Made by a program: the position numbers and the translations under genes. Positions 10,850-22,549 of a DNA stretch of 64,000 nt are shown piece by piece. The notes under the pieces were generated by a model, which was not told the origin of the DNA, searched no databases, and saw nothing but the letters and a program-made list of their open reading frames with translations. Position 1 is the first letter of the stretch; every line of letters starts with the position of its first letter. This DNA is from Pomphorhynchus laevis (Eukaryota; Acanthocephala; Palaeacanthocephala; Echinorhynchida; Pomphorhynchidae). The DNA lies in contig WNNJ02003107.1 in the NCBI GenBank assembly GCA_012934845.2, positions 47,678 to 111,677 of the forward strand, in the 5' to 3' direction.

Positions 10850-11814
10850 TTATAAATTAGCGTACATATTTTAATTTTTAAATAATTTGTTAATTTAATT
10901 TAGCACCTGTAAATGAGTGTCTTAAATTGAAAATAAAATAATAAATGACTGTAAATGAAGTGTAAGCAAACTCAAAGACAATATTAAACGAGTATGAAAT
11001 TTTAAGTAAAATACTGAGTTAAAAATTTGTAAATAATTTGTTCGTTAAGTGAAAAATCATTGTTACACATTTTTTTAAATCAATGATAGCAATATAGTAT
11101 ATTTTGTGCAGCAAAATATAAAGGAATATAAATTAAATCCCTATAATGCACAAATCCACATTAAAAATTGAAAGTTTAAAAACTAAAATACTTAAATTTT
11201 AAAATATTTTGCTTTATAAATCAATTTATAAAATTTTGATTTTTAATTCTGAAACCAAACAAACTCAGGATTACAAATTTATACTAAACACGAATAACTA
11301 AACGTTATTGCTGTAAAGTAAACAAGAGTGTGAATCAGATATTTCAATCTTCTGTTTGGATTTATTCACATAGAATTCATTTTGATTTTTCGATTTGTCT
11401 TTAAGGATCTGCTTATAAATACAAATTAGTGACAAATAAAATAATTAATAATTAATTTAATACTCCTTTAAAAGTTCACATTTGAAGCATTTTATTGTTT
11501 ACTTTATTAATATTAACTTTTAATTCTTAATTTATTTATCAAAAGTTTACATTATATATCATTAAGTTTATAATAATAAAAAATTATAATTATTGTTATT
11601 TATAAATATAATAATACTTAATATTATAATTGTAAACTTCATTTTAGTTTTTATATTTATTTTATTTTTTAGTAATAATAAAAAAGAAACAAACAATCTC
11701 ATATTTCTCAAAAATTAGTAATGATGCTTTAAACTCTTAGGTACTTTTAAAAGTATCTCATGATACTTTTAAACTCAAATGGCTACAGTTAATAGTAATT
11801 TAATATTGACTGAA
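10850..11814. other. AT-rich DNA with one short hairpin
   Basis: A perfect 12-bp stem (TTTAAAAGTATC, loop TCAT) lies at 11746-11773. TACAAATTAGTGACAAATAA at about 11420 recurs at about 12128. Nothing else recognised. Confidence 0.5.
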
Positions 11815-11945
11815 GATTATTCGATTAATCTGCTTTATTGACAATTGGATTATATAAAATACATTCTCATAATATTTTGTAAATTTAATTGATATCATTT
11901 CTGGTTTCAATAAATCAGTCTTAGTAGGGGAAGGTTTTACCTTCA
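11815..11945 (-). pseudogene. Decayed copy of the 43.4-kb repeat
   Basis: About 110 bp matches 43410-43540 (GCTTTATTGACAATTGGATT and following). The 43.4-kb copy keeps an open minus-strand reading (FEIKNDFNQICKMLDELYF), whereas this one is interrupted, suggesting a relic of a duplicated gene segment. Identity unknown. Confidence 0.4.
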
Positions 11946-12730
11946 ATTTGAAAATCTACCTATTTTTGAAATTAATTACTTTTATAAAATTAGTTCGCTT
12001 CCTAATTTATAGTAAATATAATTATGTAGTCATTATTACAATTGAAATTTTTTGATATAACATCGCCGTTCCTGATTATTATAGAATATGCCAATATACT
12101 AAATCAGTATGTAAATAAATGATATTTACAAATTAGTGACAAATAAAATAATAAATAATTAATTTAAGCGTATTTATTTAGAGGTAAAATATAAGAGGTA
12201 TAATATAAAGGTATAACATAAAAATATGGAGGTATATATACAATGTAATTTATTTAGTAAAGAAAATTAAAAAATAAAATCAATTATCCATTTTAATTTA
12301 ACAATTATTCTAATATAAAATTATTTTATATAAAAATAACAGCATCAAAAAATGCTTCACATTTGAAAATTATTTTCAAATTATTATAATTGTAAACTTC
12401 ATCAAGTTAATTTTTATTTTTATATTTGTGTGAAATTTTTATCATAAATTATGTGCTGAGGAAATTCGATGTCTGTAGGAACTTTAAAGACTTGTCTGTT
12501 TGGCGCAACCACGCTTTAAAGTACTAATTTACTTTTTTTTATCCAAAACGAAATCGCAACCACTGAATTGAAAATTGGTAAATTAGGGATTCGGTATCAT
12601 GAAAGTCGTCTACCTGCAAGTCGTTATCGATAAACACAACAAATAGCCAATCAATAACATAATCAGATTTATAAAATGAATACTGCAACAATAAATCGTA
12701 CAATTAATCAAGTTTGATTAAAAACGTATT
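11946..12730. other. Downstream flank of the geminin-family gene
   Basis: AT-rich with a GC-richer part at 12460-12660 that probably contributes 3' UTR to the minus-strand gene ending at 12731. No exon or element recognised. Confidence 0.4.
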
Positions 12731-15700
12731 TCAATTCTCTTCTTGCTTTGCAAATTCATTGTCCACCGCTATTAACAGCTCCTTTACAGTTTCACTCTGA
12801 TCTTTAAGCTCAGTGGTAAGATTTTCGACTAGATCGTGTAACTAACGAACATAAAGCGTATTAATAGTAACAAACAATGTCTTAAAAAACATAAAGAACA
12901 AAATACGTGAAATATAAGTACATTTTAGAAATTAAATTAACTATTTAATAATACTATATTAATAATATATAATAATATGATAATATTAATATGATATTAA
13001 TATGATAATAATATGATAATAATATGATAATATATAATAATATCATAAATAATATATATAATATTATGAATTATATAATAATATTTGTAATAATTATAAT
13101 TTATTAAAAAATAAGATAATTATAAGATAATCTATTTAAAATAATAACCTCTACGATGAGAGATGATCAGCATCAATATTAATATAACAATTTTATTATA
13201 TAATTATATTAACATATATTTTTACACGTTAGAAATATAATTATAGTAATATATAATAAATTATCTTAGATAATTTATTTAAAATAATAACCCTCTGTCG
13301 CCACAAGCGATGATGGAGGATTAAAATCAAAACGTTATTACAACACGAAAACGTCAATAGGCAAACATCTACCAAATTAATAATACGAATTAAAAGGTCG
13401 TTAATCTGCAATTGCGATGATGTTTTTAAATGAATGCAAGATCGAGGATGAGAGCTGTTGGCTTATATATAAACAGTATTTACAAATACAGGCGGATTCT
13501 GATGTATGGCACATTACCCTATTTGAGCAAAACTTTCAATGAAAATCGTCAAGAGAAAATCTTATTATACTTTGATCATCAAAGTATGGTCAAAGTATTA
13601 TAAAGTCTTGCTTTCTTTGACCATCAAACTTCCAAATGTTCGGGAATTCAACTGCTGGCGTAAATTGGACATCACTATCCAGTATGAGTTGTTTCGAATT
13701 ACAATTAGATACAAGCAAACGAAAATGCCGCCGTCTCTATAAAGGCGAAACGTTTCTGCGGGATAAACGACAATAGTTGCTCTCTAGTAAGATAAGCTGA
13801 TTTCGAAGACGATATCTTACGGGACAAGCAAAAGAAGAATTTAAGAAAATTCCATTTTATTCTATTAATTTGCTCAAAATTCCGAACAGATAAATCCTGC
13901 CAAATAGCCGATAACCCATATGTAACCATTGAAAGAAACATCATTTGATAATATTTCATGGATTTAGGATAGTCTATTAAACGTAAAGATTGACCGAACT
14001 CATTCACGAAGCAACCTTTCAAGCTATTATATCAAAATGATTAGTAAAACTCCAATTAGATAACAAATTAAAGCCATGATAGCAGAATTGCATACCTATT
14101 TGCAATAAAAACATCATTTCGTGACAACCTACCACCACTTTGGAATTTTAAAAATATTAATAAAATAATACATAATAAATAAATAGCATTAATAAATAAT
14201 TTGAGCTATCGGTTGTATATTGTTTATTACATTTAACATTAAATACTAATTCATATTAACATATTATACTAATATTAAGATAATGATATCGATTATGAAT
14301 ATATTATGGTGGATGTAGAATTAATTATTATATTAACGATATTATTTTATTATAATATAAATAAAATATATTATTATTTAAATATTATTTACAAATATCG
14401 TATAATATTAATAATTAAATGTAAAAAATAATCCCAGCGAAATTGCAAACCACAAAACTAGCTTTAAAAAGATTGTCTGTTTTATAATTTCTGTAGATTA
14501 AAATCGATTGTTAATTAATCGATTCATTAGCTATAGATTGATTGAATGAGTGAAGTTTTCATATATATATTATTCAAAGCCGAATTTTTAAAAGCTAACT
14601 GATATCATCATCAGGATATATTTACTTCAAAGTCGATATTCCTGTTGATTAAATTAGCTATTGAAAATTCGACTTTGAAATAAATATATAAAAACTTCAA
14701 TCACTCTATTATTCTATAACTAAAAGGTTAGTAAACAAATTATTAAAATGTACACACAATAAACTTTGTGAGTTTTGGAAAATTGCATACCACCTCTATT
14801 GATATTCTTAAATCGTCCAAAATATTCATAATACTAAATAATATCGTTGAATCTACAGTACACCATATCCACGTGATCATGGTCAATCCAGAGTAAAATT
14901 TGAATAATTTAGTTTTTATATATTTATTTCAAAGTCGAATTTTCAATAGCTAATTTAATCAACAGGAATATCGACTTTCAAGTAAATATATCTCACATCG
15001 TTTCAAATAGATACAAAACAAAACTTATGTACTTGTAGAGGCAAGATTTTAAGACTCTACAAGATTAAACCCTTAATCAATACAGACAAACTGCACATTG
15101 TATGATAATGTTAATATTTTATTCTAACTAGCTGCTATCGGAAGATGATAGAGTGAATGTGAAACAATTGAATGTGTATCATAGTGAAACAATTGAATGT
15201 GTATGACAGGGTTGAAAGTATAAAAGCAAGATTATTGAATATCATATTATATAAGTTATAATCTATACCTCTTCATTCTCTCTCGTTAGGCTTTCAATCT
15301 CAACAAGTCGTTCATTGGCTAAAAGCTTCCAGTAAGTAAAACCCAGAACATTATCTAAAAGAGAAATTATTAAATCGTCATATACAGATGAACTAAGAAT
15401 GTAATCTAACATGTCATTGATCGTCTAATTTTATTGTTTACAAAAATTAAAAATAGATGGAAGATGTAAATTCACCATCCTTTCCCTTCTTCAGTAAAAA
15501 TTCATCATGCATTGCAGATTATAGATTAAATACAATAAGTATTATCTATGAATATCTCTGGGCAAGGATGATATGGTCAGGCAGCGGATAACGATATAAC
15601 CGTTTGACATTGATATGTATATTTCATAGATAATGTTGCATACATGTCTAGTTACGTCAAACGAGTTATCTGAATATTTGCAAATACATTTTTTAGTAAA

Positions 15701-17704
15701 GAGTCCATATTTAAAAAATTAATAAGCATCAAAAGCCTCTGTTGCGCTTATAGCGTTAAAGCAGACTTTAAATATTTACTGACTTGTAGGAAATATTGGT
15801 CAAGTATAAACTAAGATGTGCTCTAATGTCCCATTTCCACTGAACTACTATAAAACAAAAGTTGCTTGTAATAAATTGATTTGAATTGTGAGTGTATTTT
15901 CCGTTTCGCCTCAATAGTGCAATTATTAAAAAAGTTATACACACTTGTGAGCGACAAGTTTTAGTAGCTTTCCAGAAGCCAAATTGTAAAGCGTGCAATG
16001 GCCACCTAAGCTTGAACCATTAAACAAAAGATAAATACAATAATTCAAATGATCGATTATCATATAATGGTAAATAAAAATAACAACAGTTTTAAATATC
16101 TTCATTTTCTTCAAATTAAAAAATATCGTCGTGACTTATTTATATAAAATTAAAAACAAAATATAAATACCATCATTTAGTTATTTTAAGCATTAATTTT
16201 CTCGTGTTTTCAACTTTAATTTCCTGATAATGTCAGAAGCGACTGAAGAAACTTAATATATTAAATATTAAGTATATAATAATATATAATATACATAAAA
16301 ATAATATATATAATATATTAATATAATAATTATATCAAATTAATAATATATTTTAGTAATATATATTAAATATTTATATAAAAATATATAAAATATTAAT
16401 ATTAATATTTAAATAATATATTTCAATATAAATTCTTAATACTTTTTCTTAAACTCAAACTAAATTAGCTTTATGTGATAATTTACCAAATCTAAACAAA
16501 ATCTTACAAATGGGTATTTAGGGTAATCGACAACGATGCTCAAAAACGAGCGGGGATTTTAGATGTTCCAACTAACTAGCAAGTAAAGAGTTAATTAAAA
16601 AAAAACTTTATGCATAAAAGCAAAATGATATTTCGCTGAAACGTGTGCTATATAAAATCAATACTTTAAAATAAAATAATAATCTTTAATCAAAACTTTT
16701 ATCAATAATATATAAAATTAATACGATTTTGTAATTTTCCAAATGATATTCTTAATTAACATCTAACCTGAAGTGAGTTCGTCCCTTGATATATCAGGAT
16801 CTTTATCGGTCAAAACCTTCTTTGTCAAAGGCTCATCAAATACGTCCGTTTGAACTTCCTTGTTAATTGTAGTAATAGTCCTTGAAAAAAATCGCTTTAA
16901 ATTAAAGGACTCCGCAATTGTTGATGGTGTCAGGTTTGCTGACTTTATGTCTGGCACAGCGCCGGTTGATTTATAAGACTTGAATTTCTGAGTATTTTTT
17001 TTCTGCTTCGCATCTGAAAGACTGCCTTCGTCATTACCACAAATTTCGGATTTGATAGAAGACCGTGTCGTCGAATTGCAGGGAAATATAGAGTTTTCTT
17101 TTTCGCATGTGAGGCTATTACCGAATACCTTGCTACTGTGCTGATGTTGTTTCCTGGTAACCGGTTCACTATCTGCCTTGTTTATATTCCTCCGTATCAA
17201 CAAATCCTTACGTTTTCGGTTATCGACGTTTGCCAGCTTCTGATTCTGATACGAATCTGCAGACACGGCGAACCGCTTTGACAGCACAGTACTACTTTCT
17301 GACTTCGATGCCTGACAACTGGAAGCGTCAATTTCATCGCTGCCGCCAATGCCAACCACAGCGGAATATGCATCACCTGTTGAGGCAGCAACAGGTGTCA
17401 TGCTATCTCGAATTCGACGAATAAATCTTTTAGGTGCACTGACAAGTATGTTGCCGTCACGAGCCTTGCCAATTTCAGCGAGAAGCTTTGTTGTGTGTCG
17501 AACCTGCGCTTGTTGATCATGTTGATGTCGCAGCAAACAGTCGTTGTCGTCTTTATCTTGAAATTGTTTACTGTCTCCGATAGCAACGGAAGTTGATTGT
17601 AGCGCTACGGCGGTGCCTCCCCGCTCGGTTACACCGGTGGACATCATATTGTTATTTTCGCGTAGAGCAACTCTACTTCCTGAAATGATGGTGTCGTCGT
17701 CCAT
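12731..17704 (-). CDS. GMNN: Geminin-family coiled-coil protein, four coding exons
   Basis: Exons 17704-16768, 16005-15943, 15354-15269 and 12841-12731, all with GT/AG borders (TTCAG|GTTAGATG, GCTTAG|GTGG, GAAGAG|GTATAG, TTCGTTAG|TTAC) and compatible phases, give 398 residues ending in TGA. Geminin binds Cdt1 through a central coiled coil to block relicensing of replication origins; relatives GEMC1 and multicilin control multiciliation. The family hallmark, a YWK just before a heptad-repeat helix (human YWKEVAEKRRKALYEAL), appears here as YWKLLANERLVEIESL at residues 341-356, and the coil continues with NEELHDLVENLTTELKDQ to the C-terminus. Exon 1 (residues 1-313) is hydrophilic and poorly conserved, with RxxL destruction-box-like sequences at 11-14 (RVAL) and 165-168 (RKDL). 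The protein is longer than the 209 residues of human geminin, and its coil runs to the last residues. TGTATAG directly before GCTATGG suggests a spliced or trans-spliced 5' leader. Geminin versus GEMC1/multicilin is unresolved; geminin is preferred because no other domain is visible. Confidence 0.8.
12842..13704. other. Geminin intron 3, 3' part
   Basis: AT-rich with AATAATATGATAAT-type repeats at 12950-13080. CTTTGATCATCAAAG at 13570-13584 is a perfect 15-base palindrome. No other element. Confidence 0.5.
13705..14050 (-). mobile_element. LINE fragment (C-terminal region) in geminin intron 3
   Basis: The minus frame contains MVTYGLSAIWQDLSVRNFEQ followed by INRIKWNFLKFF and SAYLTREQLLSF. 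This aligns with FEPIISYALLSFWSDLTANN and its continuation from LINE B at 31384-31896, so it is a short, 5'-truncated piece of the same or a sister family. It lies in the same orientation as the host gene, deep within the intron. Confidence 0.6.
14627..14988. repeat. Inverted repeat pair (foldback) in geminin intron 3
   Basis: About 70 bp at 14627-14697 (CAAAGTCGATATTCCTGTTG, then AATTAGCTATTGAAAATTCG) recurs reverse-complemented at 14912-14988. Each arm carries its own short inner inverted repeat (TTCAAAGTCG against CGACTTTGAA). Another degraded arm starts near 14573. Confidence 0.75.
16010..16767. other. Geminin intron 1
   Basis: 757-762 bp of AT-rich DNA, with TAATATATAATATA runs at 16255-16440. 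No element ends seen. Confidence 0.6.
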
Positions 17705-18537
17705 AGCCTATACATAAAACAAAATTTGTATAAAAAGAAAAAATACGCGCATAACATTATGTGACTACTGTTATCTTATATCTCTACCTGTTTGCGTCTG
17801 TCTTTTCTAAGCTTTATAGGTATTTTCAAAATCTCAGCACAGCGCACACAGACAGCAAATTTAGTCTAATGATGGCTGGAAATAGAAAACGTGATGAAAC
17901 TATACTCAGTCGAAAATTATATCTAGAAAAAGAAACAATCATGAAAACGAGTTTCTGAAAATAGGGAGGGGGAAGGCAACTCATTCGAAAAAAGAGTGCT
18001 TTAATCAGCTCACAACCTAACAGCGTATAATTTGAACAAAACACCCAAACTGTTAAACGTAATAAACTGAGGGATGTTAACTCTTGGAGGATCGTCATTC
18101 TCTACAGAAACGATTACATTTGTGTAATACAACTTATGTTTTGTATGAACAAGTTGCATTGCTCATCGAAACAAAGTATATCTCATACGACGAATTCCAG
18201 AAAAGTCATCATATGCTCAATGACAATGCATCTATAAAAGCAAAGTTAAAACTCTAGGCAAACTAAAGTCTCATAACGAAAAAATAGTAATGATGGAATA
18301 ATTGTTCATTTGGTTAACGAGAAGGAGGCAAAGTCCAGAATAAAAAGTAAAATTTATATTTACAATATCTCAACAACTATTTGCTGATGTCTACAAAAGT
18401 ATTTAGTAATTCTATTCTTCGTTATATATAGCAACAGCAGGGACTCCTTTAGAGGTACTTTGTTAATACAATAATCAGATATATATGAATTCAATAGCTG
18501 CGGGCTGGGATCCATATAGGATACTATCACATACTAA
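17705..18537. other. Upstream flank of the geminin-family gene
   Basis: Moderately AT-rich. Overlapping small frames on both strands (17761-18098) look like chance. A promoter or 5' leader exon is expected somewhere here or further right, but no TATA-type or initiator context stands out. Confidence 0.4.
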
Positions 18538-18738
18538 ATTATCGTAACATTAATAACCAACCAAAGACCAGAGACAAATAGTTCATTTTGACAGCTATTC
18601 GATCTTCACAAAACAATTTTCTTGATAATACCAAGTTACTTACAATAATTTGACTTGATAAAGATCAAAGTGAGGATCGAAACGTTGTCGAAATAAACAA
18701 TTTGTCTATGGTCTTTGGTTGGTTACTGTCACGATATA
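18538..18738. repeat. Foldback element with hammerhead-like core
   Basis: Ends near 18550 (TAACCAACCAAAGACCA) and near 18722 (TGGTCTTTGGTTGGTTA) are exact reverse complements, and the match extends outward with gaps. Inside, TTGATAAAGATC ... GATCGAAACGTTGTC (about 18655-18695) resembles a hammerhead: degenerate CUGAUGA, stem II GATC/GATC, GAAA, an A-U and C-G stem III, and a GUC triplet. The core carries two changes from consensus, so activity is unlikely. Confidence 0.6.
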
Positions 18739-18739
18739 T

Positions 18740-18985
18740 ATACAAATATCCAAATATATAGAAAGTATTAATAGGGTTATTTGAACCACGGCTTGGGATC
18801 CTTGTTTCTGTCGGATTCATAAATATTTCAAAATAAGTTGAAATATAAAATTTGAAAGCTTGGTTAAATTCTATATATCTATTTATTTTGAAATATTTGA
18901 ATCGGACGAAACAAGGATCCCAAGCTGTGGTTCAAATAACCCTATTGATACTTTCAATATATACACGGATATTCTAATATTGTAT
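18740..18985. repeat. Foldback/MITE with about 75-bp arms
   Basis: GAAAGTATTAATAGGGTTAT at 18761 pairs with ATAACCCTATTGATACTTTC ending at 18955. The arms continue inward through CTTGGGATCCTTGTTTC and outward with lower identity. The loop is about 45 bp. It abuts the preceding foldback head to tail. Confidence 0.8.
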
Positions 18986-18989
18986 ATAA

Positions 18990-20063
18990 GCATCATTATT
19001 AATTTTATAAATTTTATATATCTATTTATTTTGATATATATTAATTTGATTGCATTTGTTACGGGTTAGCTTATCCCGTAGATGACAAAAATGAGTATAT
19101 GTCATCGACTACAGCCATATAATCGATGTATTATTTAAATATATATTAATAAATTACAATAATTTATTTAGTAATTGGTTTTATTTCTTTAAATTTTTAA
19201 ATTAGAACTTAAAAAACACATATAACCAATAAGTTTAAAATATTAGAATATTAATTTAAAATATTAGCTCAAACACAGTAAATATTAAATATTTCACCAA
19301 TTTGTTTAACTTAATTATGTTAAATTTAAAAAATCTAAATCAAATTTGGTTGATTAAAAGCAAAATCTTTATCGACATTGTCGTGTCGACGAATTTGAAT
19401 ACCAATAAAATAACGAATTTATGGATTAACCAAATAAACAACAACTGTATTATTTCAAAAGGAATAAATATTTCTCAAGGAACAACAATCTATTAGTTAA
19501 TTAATTTATGAATTAACATATTGATTAAATATTAAAATTTATTTTATTGAATATCTGTATTTTATGAAGATTTGCATTATAATAATATTTATATCGTAGC
19601 TAATTTAAAGACTTATCCTATTTAACAACTATTTAAATATGGTTGTATTGCTTAAAACATTTCGTTTATTATATAATTGAAATATAAAATATCAATAATA
19701 CAATCAGATGATATATTAAAAATGCACTTCACATCATTAAATATTTGTAAATTCGAAAAAGACTTTTGAAAATCAACCTGGAAAATATCCCATAAAGCGG
19801 TTTGTTGAATATATTTTTTGTTTAAATTCTTAAATTCGTATTTCTAAAAGACAATAATTCTATAAAATGGACAGTAAGCTGTTGTCTAAATGATTTACAG
19901 CATTTACTTTTAGAACACATTCCCGACAGTCAAATAGCTTTAACGTTTTCTAAGAGGATGAAAAAAAGCTTTAAATATATATATAAATATTTAATGCCCA
20001 TTATGCTAAGAAATGCTTTAACGAATACTTTACTTTTAATGCAGTAAAGAAAATGGTATTTAC
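18990..20063. other. AT-rich DNA, nothing recognised
   Basis: Open frames at 18860-19069 and 19302-19496 are low-complexity AT-rich translation (I, N, K, L) with no splice or family signal. Confidence 0.5.
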
Positions 20064-20103
20064 CTCGGCTTATACGCACGGAAGTAAATGTCGTTGCGAG
20101 ATG
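20064..20103 (-). other. Candidate 40-nt exon
   Basis: On the minus strand TTTATTTTAG precedes and CCGAG|GTAAATACC follows a GC-richer 40-nt segment. It lies 2.4 kb upstream of the geminin start codon on the same strand, so it could be a 5' UTR exon joined to TGTATAG|GCTATGG. Splice signals are good, but the link is inferred. Confidence 0.3.
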
Positions 20104-20162
20104 CTAAAATAAATTACACCTTATTGACATATTTCGAAAACCAACGAAAAGATTCTTCCCAA

Positions 20163-20190
20163 ATACCACGTACACTTTTGTACGTGGTAT
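20163..20190. repeat. Perfect 12-bp hairpin
   Basis: ATACCACGTACA, loop CTTT, TGTACGTGGTAT. Isolated; no T-run or gene end beside it. Confidence 0.85.
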
Positions 20191-20199
20191 ATCAAGGGT

Positions 20200-20725
20200 A
20201 ATATGCATACAAAGTGCACATGCCAGTTATTTGTCGTGATAGAGATGATGATTCTTTCATTATTAATACAATAAATAATAATACCTGAAGATAAAGATCA
20301 AGACCTTTATGCTTTTGGACAAAGCCGTAAATAAATACAACAAAAATATTGGGTACTATATAGAAATAAACGTTTTAAAGCATTACAAAGGCTACACGAA
20401 AACTTATTGTCAATTTGAGGGGAAATAACACGAATTATTTTGAACAATTTTTAATAATTAATTACATTATATATTTAGAAGTAGTAACGATAATTAATTT
20501 TGTTAATGTATTACAAAAATATATCACTAAATATTGCTATATTATTACAGTTAATATTTGTGTATTATAAAAAATTATTTTAAATAGAATAATGCTCTTA
20601 CATTTTAATATGCTTTCTTCGTAATAAGAGGAATTAGATTGAGTCCAATCTGACCCAACCGCTACACTACGGAACTTATTGGCTTTCTCTAGTTGTATAC
20701 AACTTGTTATTTAAGGTGGTCAAAT
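20200..20725. other. AT-rich DNA, nothing recognised
   Basis: No exon or element ends identified up to the (AAT)n tail of the LINE C fragment. Confidence 0.5.
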
Positions 20726-21240
20726 TAATAATAATAATAATAATTTATTTAACGTGGCAAATGCGTGCCAGCTGCACGATTACAAGTCCACTAACTGACG
20801 GTCGTATATGAATGGGTAGATGGTTCCACGATAGAGGAGCAGCCACAATGAAGGAGCGGAAGCCAAAAGAGGTAGAGTAGATTGGGACATGTAAAAGAAG
20901 GGAATTACGGGAACGCAGAGCACAATACACAGTACGAGAATTGTCGAGAAAAGGAAGGTTGAGAAATGAAGGGGTATGAGAAGTTATAAGGCGAAAAGCA
21001 ATGATAAGAAGACGAATTTGAACAACGACAATAAATGGTAGGGCAATCAAGAGAAACAAGATAGTGGGATGTATGATCAAAACGACGAAGACGGAGGAGA
21101 ACTCGGACGGCAGCGTTGATGATGCGTTGTAAAGGAAGAAGAGTGGATTTAGGTGAGTTAGAAAATAGACTAAGACAGTAATCAAGTCTTGAGAAGAGAA
21201 CAAGATATGAGAGTCATACAAGAAGGGAAATCGATCAATC
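20726..21240 (-). mobile_element. LINE C, 3' end with ORF2 C-terminus
   Basis: The minus frame ends in YSTSFGFRSFIVAAPLSWNH, then LPIHIRPSVS, the usual C-terminal pattern of jockey/CR1-like LINE reverse transcriptases (RSFSxxAPxLWNxLPxxIRxS). The 3' UTR is short and ends GCCACGTTAAATAAATTATT followed by (TTA)n. A wide 5' truncation leaves only about 0.5 kb. Other ends of this family lie at 23562, 24172 and 33983. Compared with the 24172 copy, the final FKRQIRSHL residues are altered. Confidence 0.75.
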
Positions 21241-21640
21241 TACGAACTTGACGGAGGTTGCGGAGTATCAAGGTAGATGAATAAGCAGATATATAAATGC
21301 GCATATGAACGGGCATAGTTAATTGGCGTATATGAATATGCAGTTGATGAATTGTATATATATGAGTATATGGGCAGATGAATGAGCAGATGATAACGCC
21401 AACTCAGGCGTTACTACATAGATATATGGGTATATATTATGTTGATTGACGTGTATGAATGGGCATATGATGAATGTGTATATATGAATGAGTATAAGGG
21501 CAGATGAATAAGCAGATATCTAAATGCGAATATGAATGGGCAGATGAATGGACAGATGATAAATGGATATATGGGTATAAATGGGTATATATGAAGTTGA
21601 TTGGCTTATATGAATGGACATATATGAATGGGTATTTTAA
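21241..21640. repeat. Degenerate minisatellite, ATGAATGGGCAGATGA type
   Basis: Irregular 12-30 bp units built of ATATGAATGGGCAGATGA and GGTATATGGGCAGATGA. Units such as GATTGACGTGTATGAATGGG match the antisense of the LINE C codons for LSIHIRQS, immediately adjacent on the left, so the array appears seeded by that LINE. Confidence 0.75.
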
Positions 21641-21863
21641 GTGATTAAATTATGCAATTAATCTCAGTATTATTTATTTGGCTAAAACTAGTAAAAAAAA
21701 TTAACTAAAAAAACTAAAACTGGTAAAACTGATATTTACTAAAACTGATAATATTAAAAACTGATTTGTATTAAACTTTATTTTGGAATCTTGCAGCAGG
21801 ATCAACAAAACACAGATTGTGATTTGCAATATAAAAATTATCAATCGACTTTTTAATTTGCAG

Positions 21864-22441
21864 GTTTCACTATTCGGTAAATTCAATTTGATAATTGCCA
21901 GATCACTTTCCCAACTCAGGCGTTACTTGCTCGCAGTTGTTGCATCTCCGTATAAAATTCAGGACAAGGTGAGACTCCAATTATTATAACTTTGCTATAT
22001 ATTTTGCAATCAGGAATTTTATAATTGAAAACAGTTTGAACGTATTTTTAATAAAAACCGCCAATAATTTATGTGGACTAGCCGTTTGGTCTGTTTGAAC
22101 CTAAAACTTCTTCTTAGACCAACTAAAGAAATAAAAAGCAATTAATTTAAATAACTTTACAATATTTCGCTGATCGCTCAAAAATTTATCGGAGCTGAAT
22201 CAACGGGGCTAAAGTTTTTGTTAATATATCGCTAACCTCGTTAGCATATTCAGAAAATTACTTTATAATGTGTATAAATTATACAATTTTATGTATAATT
22301 TTATATTTACTATTAATGATTTTATACATTTTTTAATAAAAGAAAACTAAAAGTGGAAAATCTACTAGCATCGATGAAATCGCTACGACACACAAAGCTG
22401 AAATAAAGACAGATAATGTGCCCTATAAAAATGGAGATAGG
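21864..22441 (+). CDS. Two exons of an unidentified gene
   Basis: Exon 21864-21968 (TTTGCAG before, GACAAG|GTGAGA after; 35 codons, phase 0) encodes SLFGKFNLIIARSLSQLRRY followed by LLAVVASPYKIQDK. Exon 22343-22441 (AATAAAAG before, ATAGG|GTATCT after; 33 codons, phase 0) encodes a hydrophilic, Lys/Thr-rich KTKSGKSTSIDEIATTHKAE stretch. Lengths and phases agree and GC is higher than in flanking DNA. The product is mixed basic/hydrophobic; I do not recognise the family. Further exons are expected downstream but that DNA is now satellite, so the gene may be broken or have a very large intron. Confidence 0.45.
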
Positions 22442-22549
22442 GTATCTTATATTTGCTGAATTATAAGAATAACATTGAAGTGTTTTTCGGTGAATAATGT
22501 GTCTTCGATTAAAAACATCAGTCATTCCAATCGTAAAAAATACTCAAAA

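Noticed and set aside
16945-17586. Additional ORFs of 62-74 codons on both strands
   Set aside because: Shadow frames of geminin-family exon 1.
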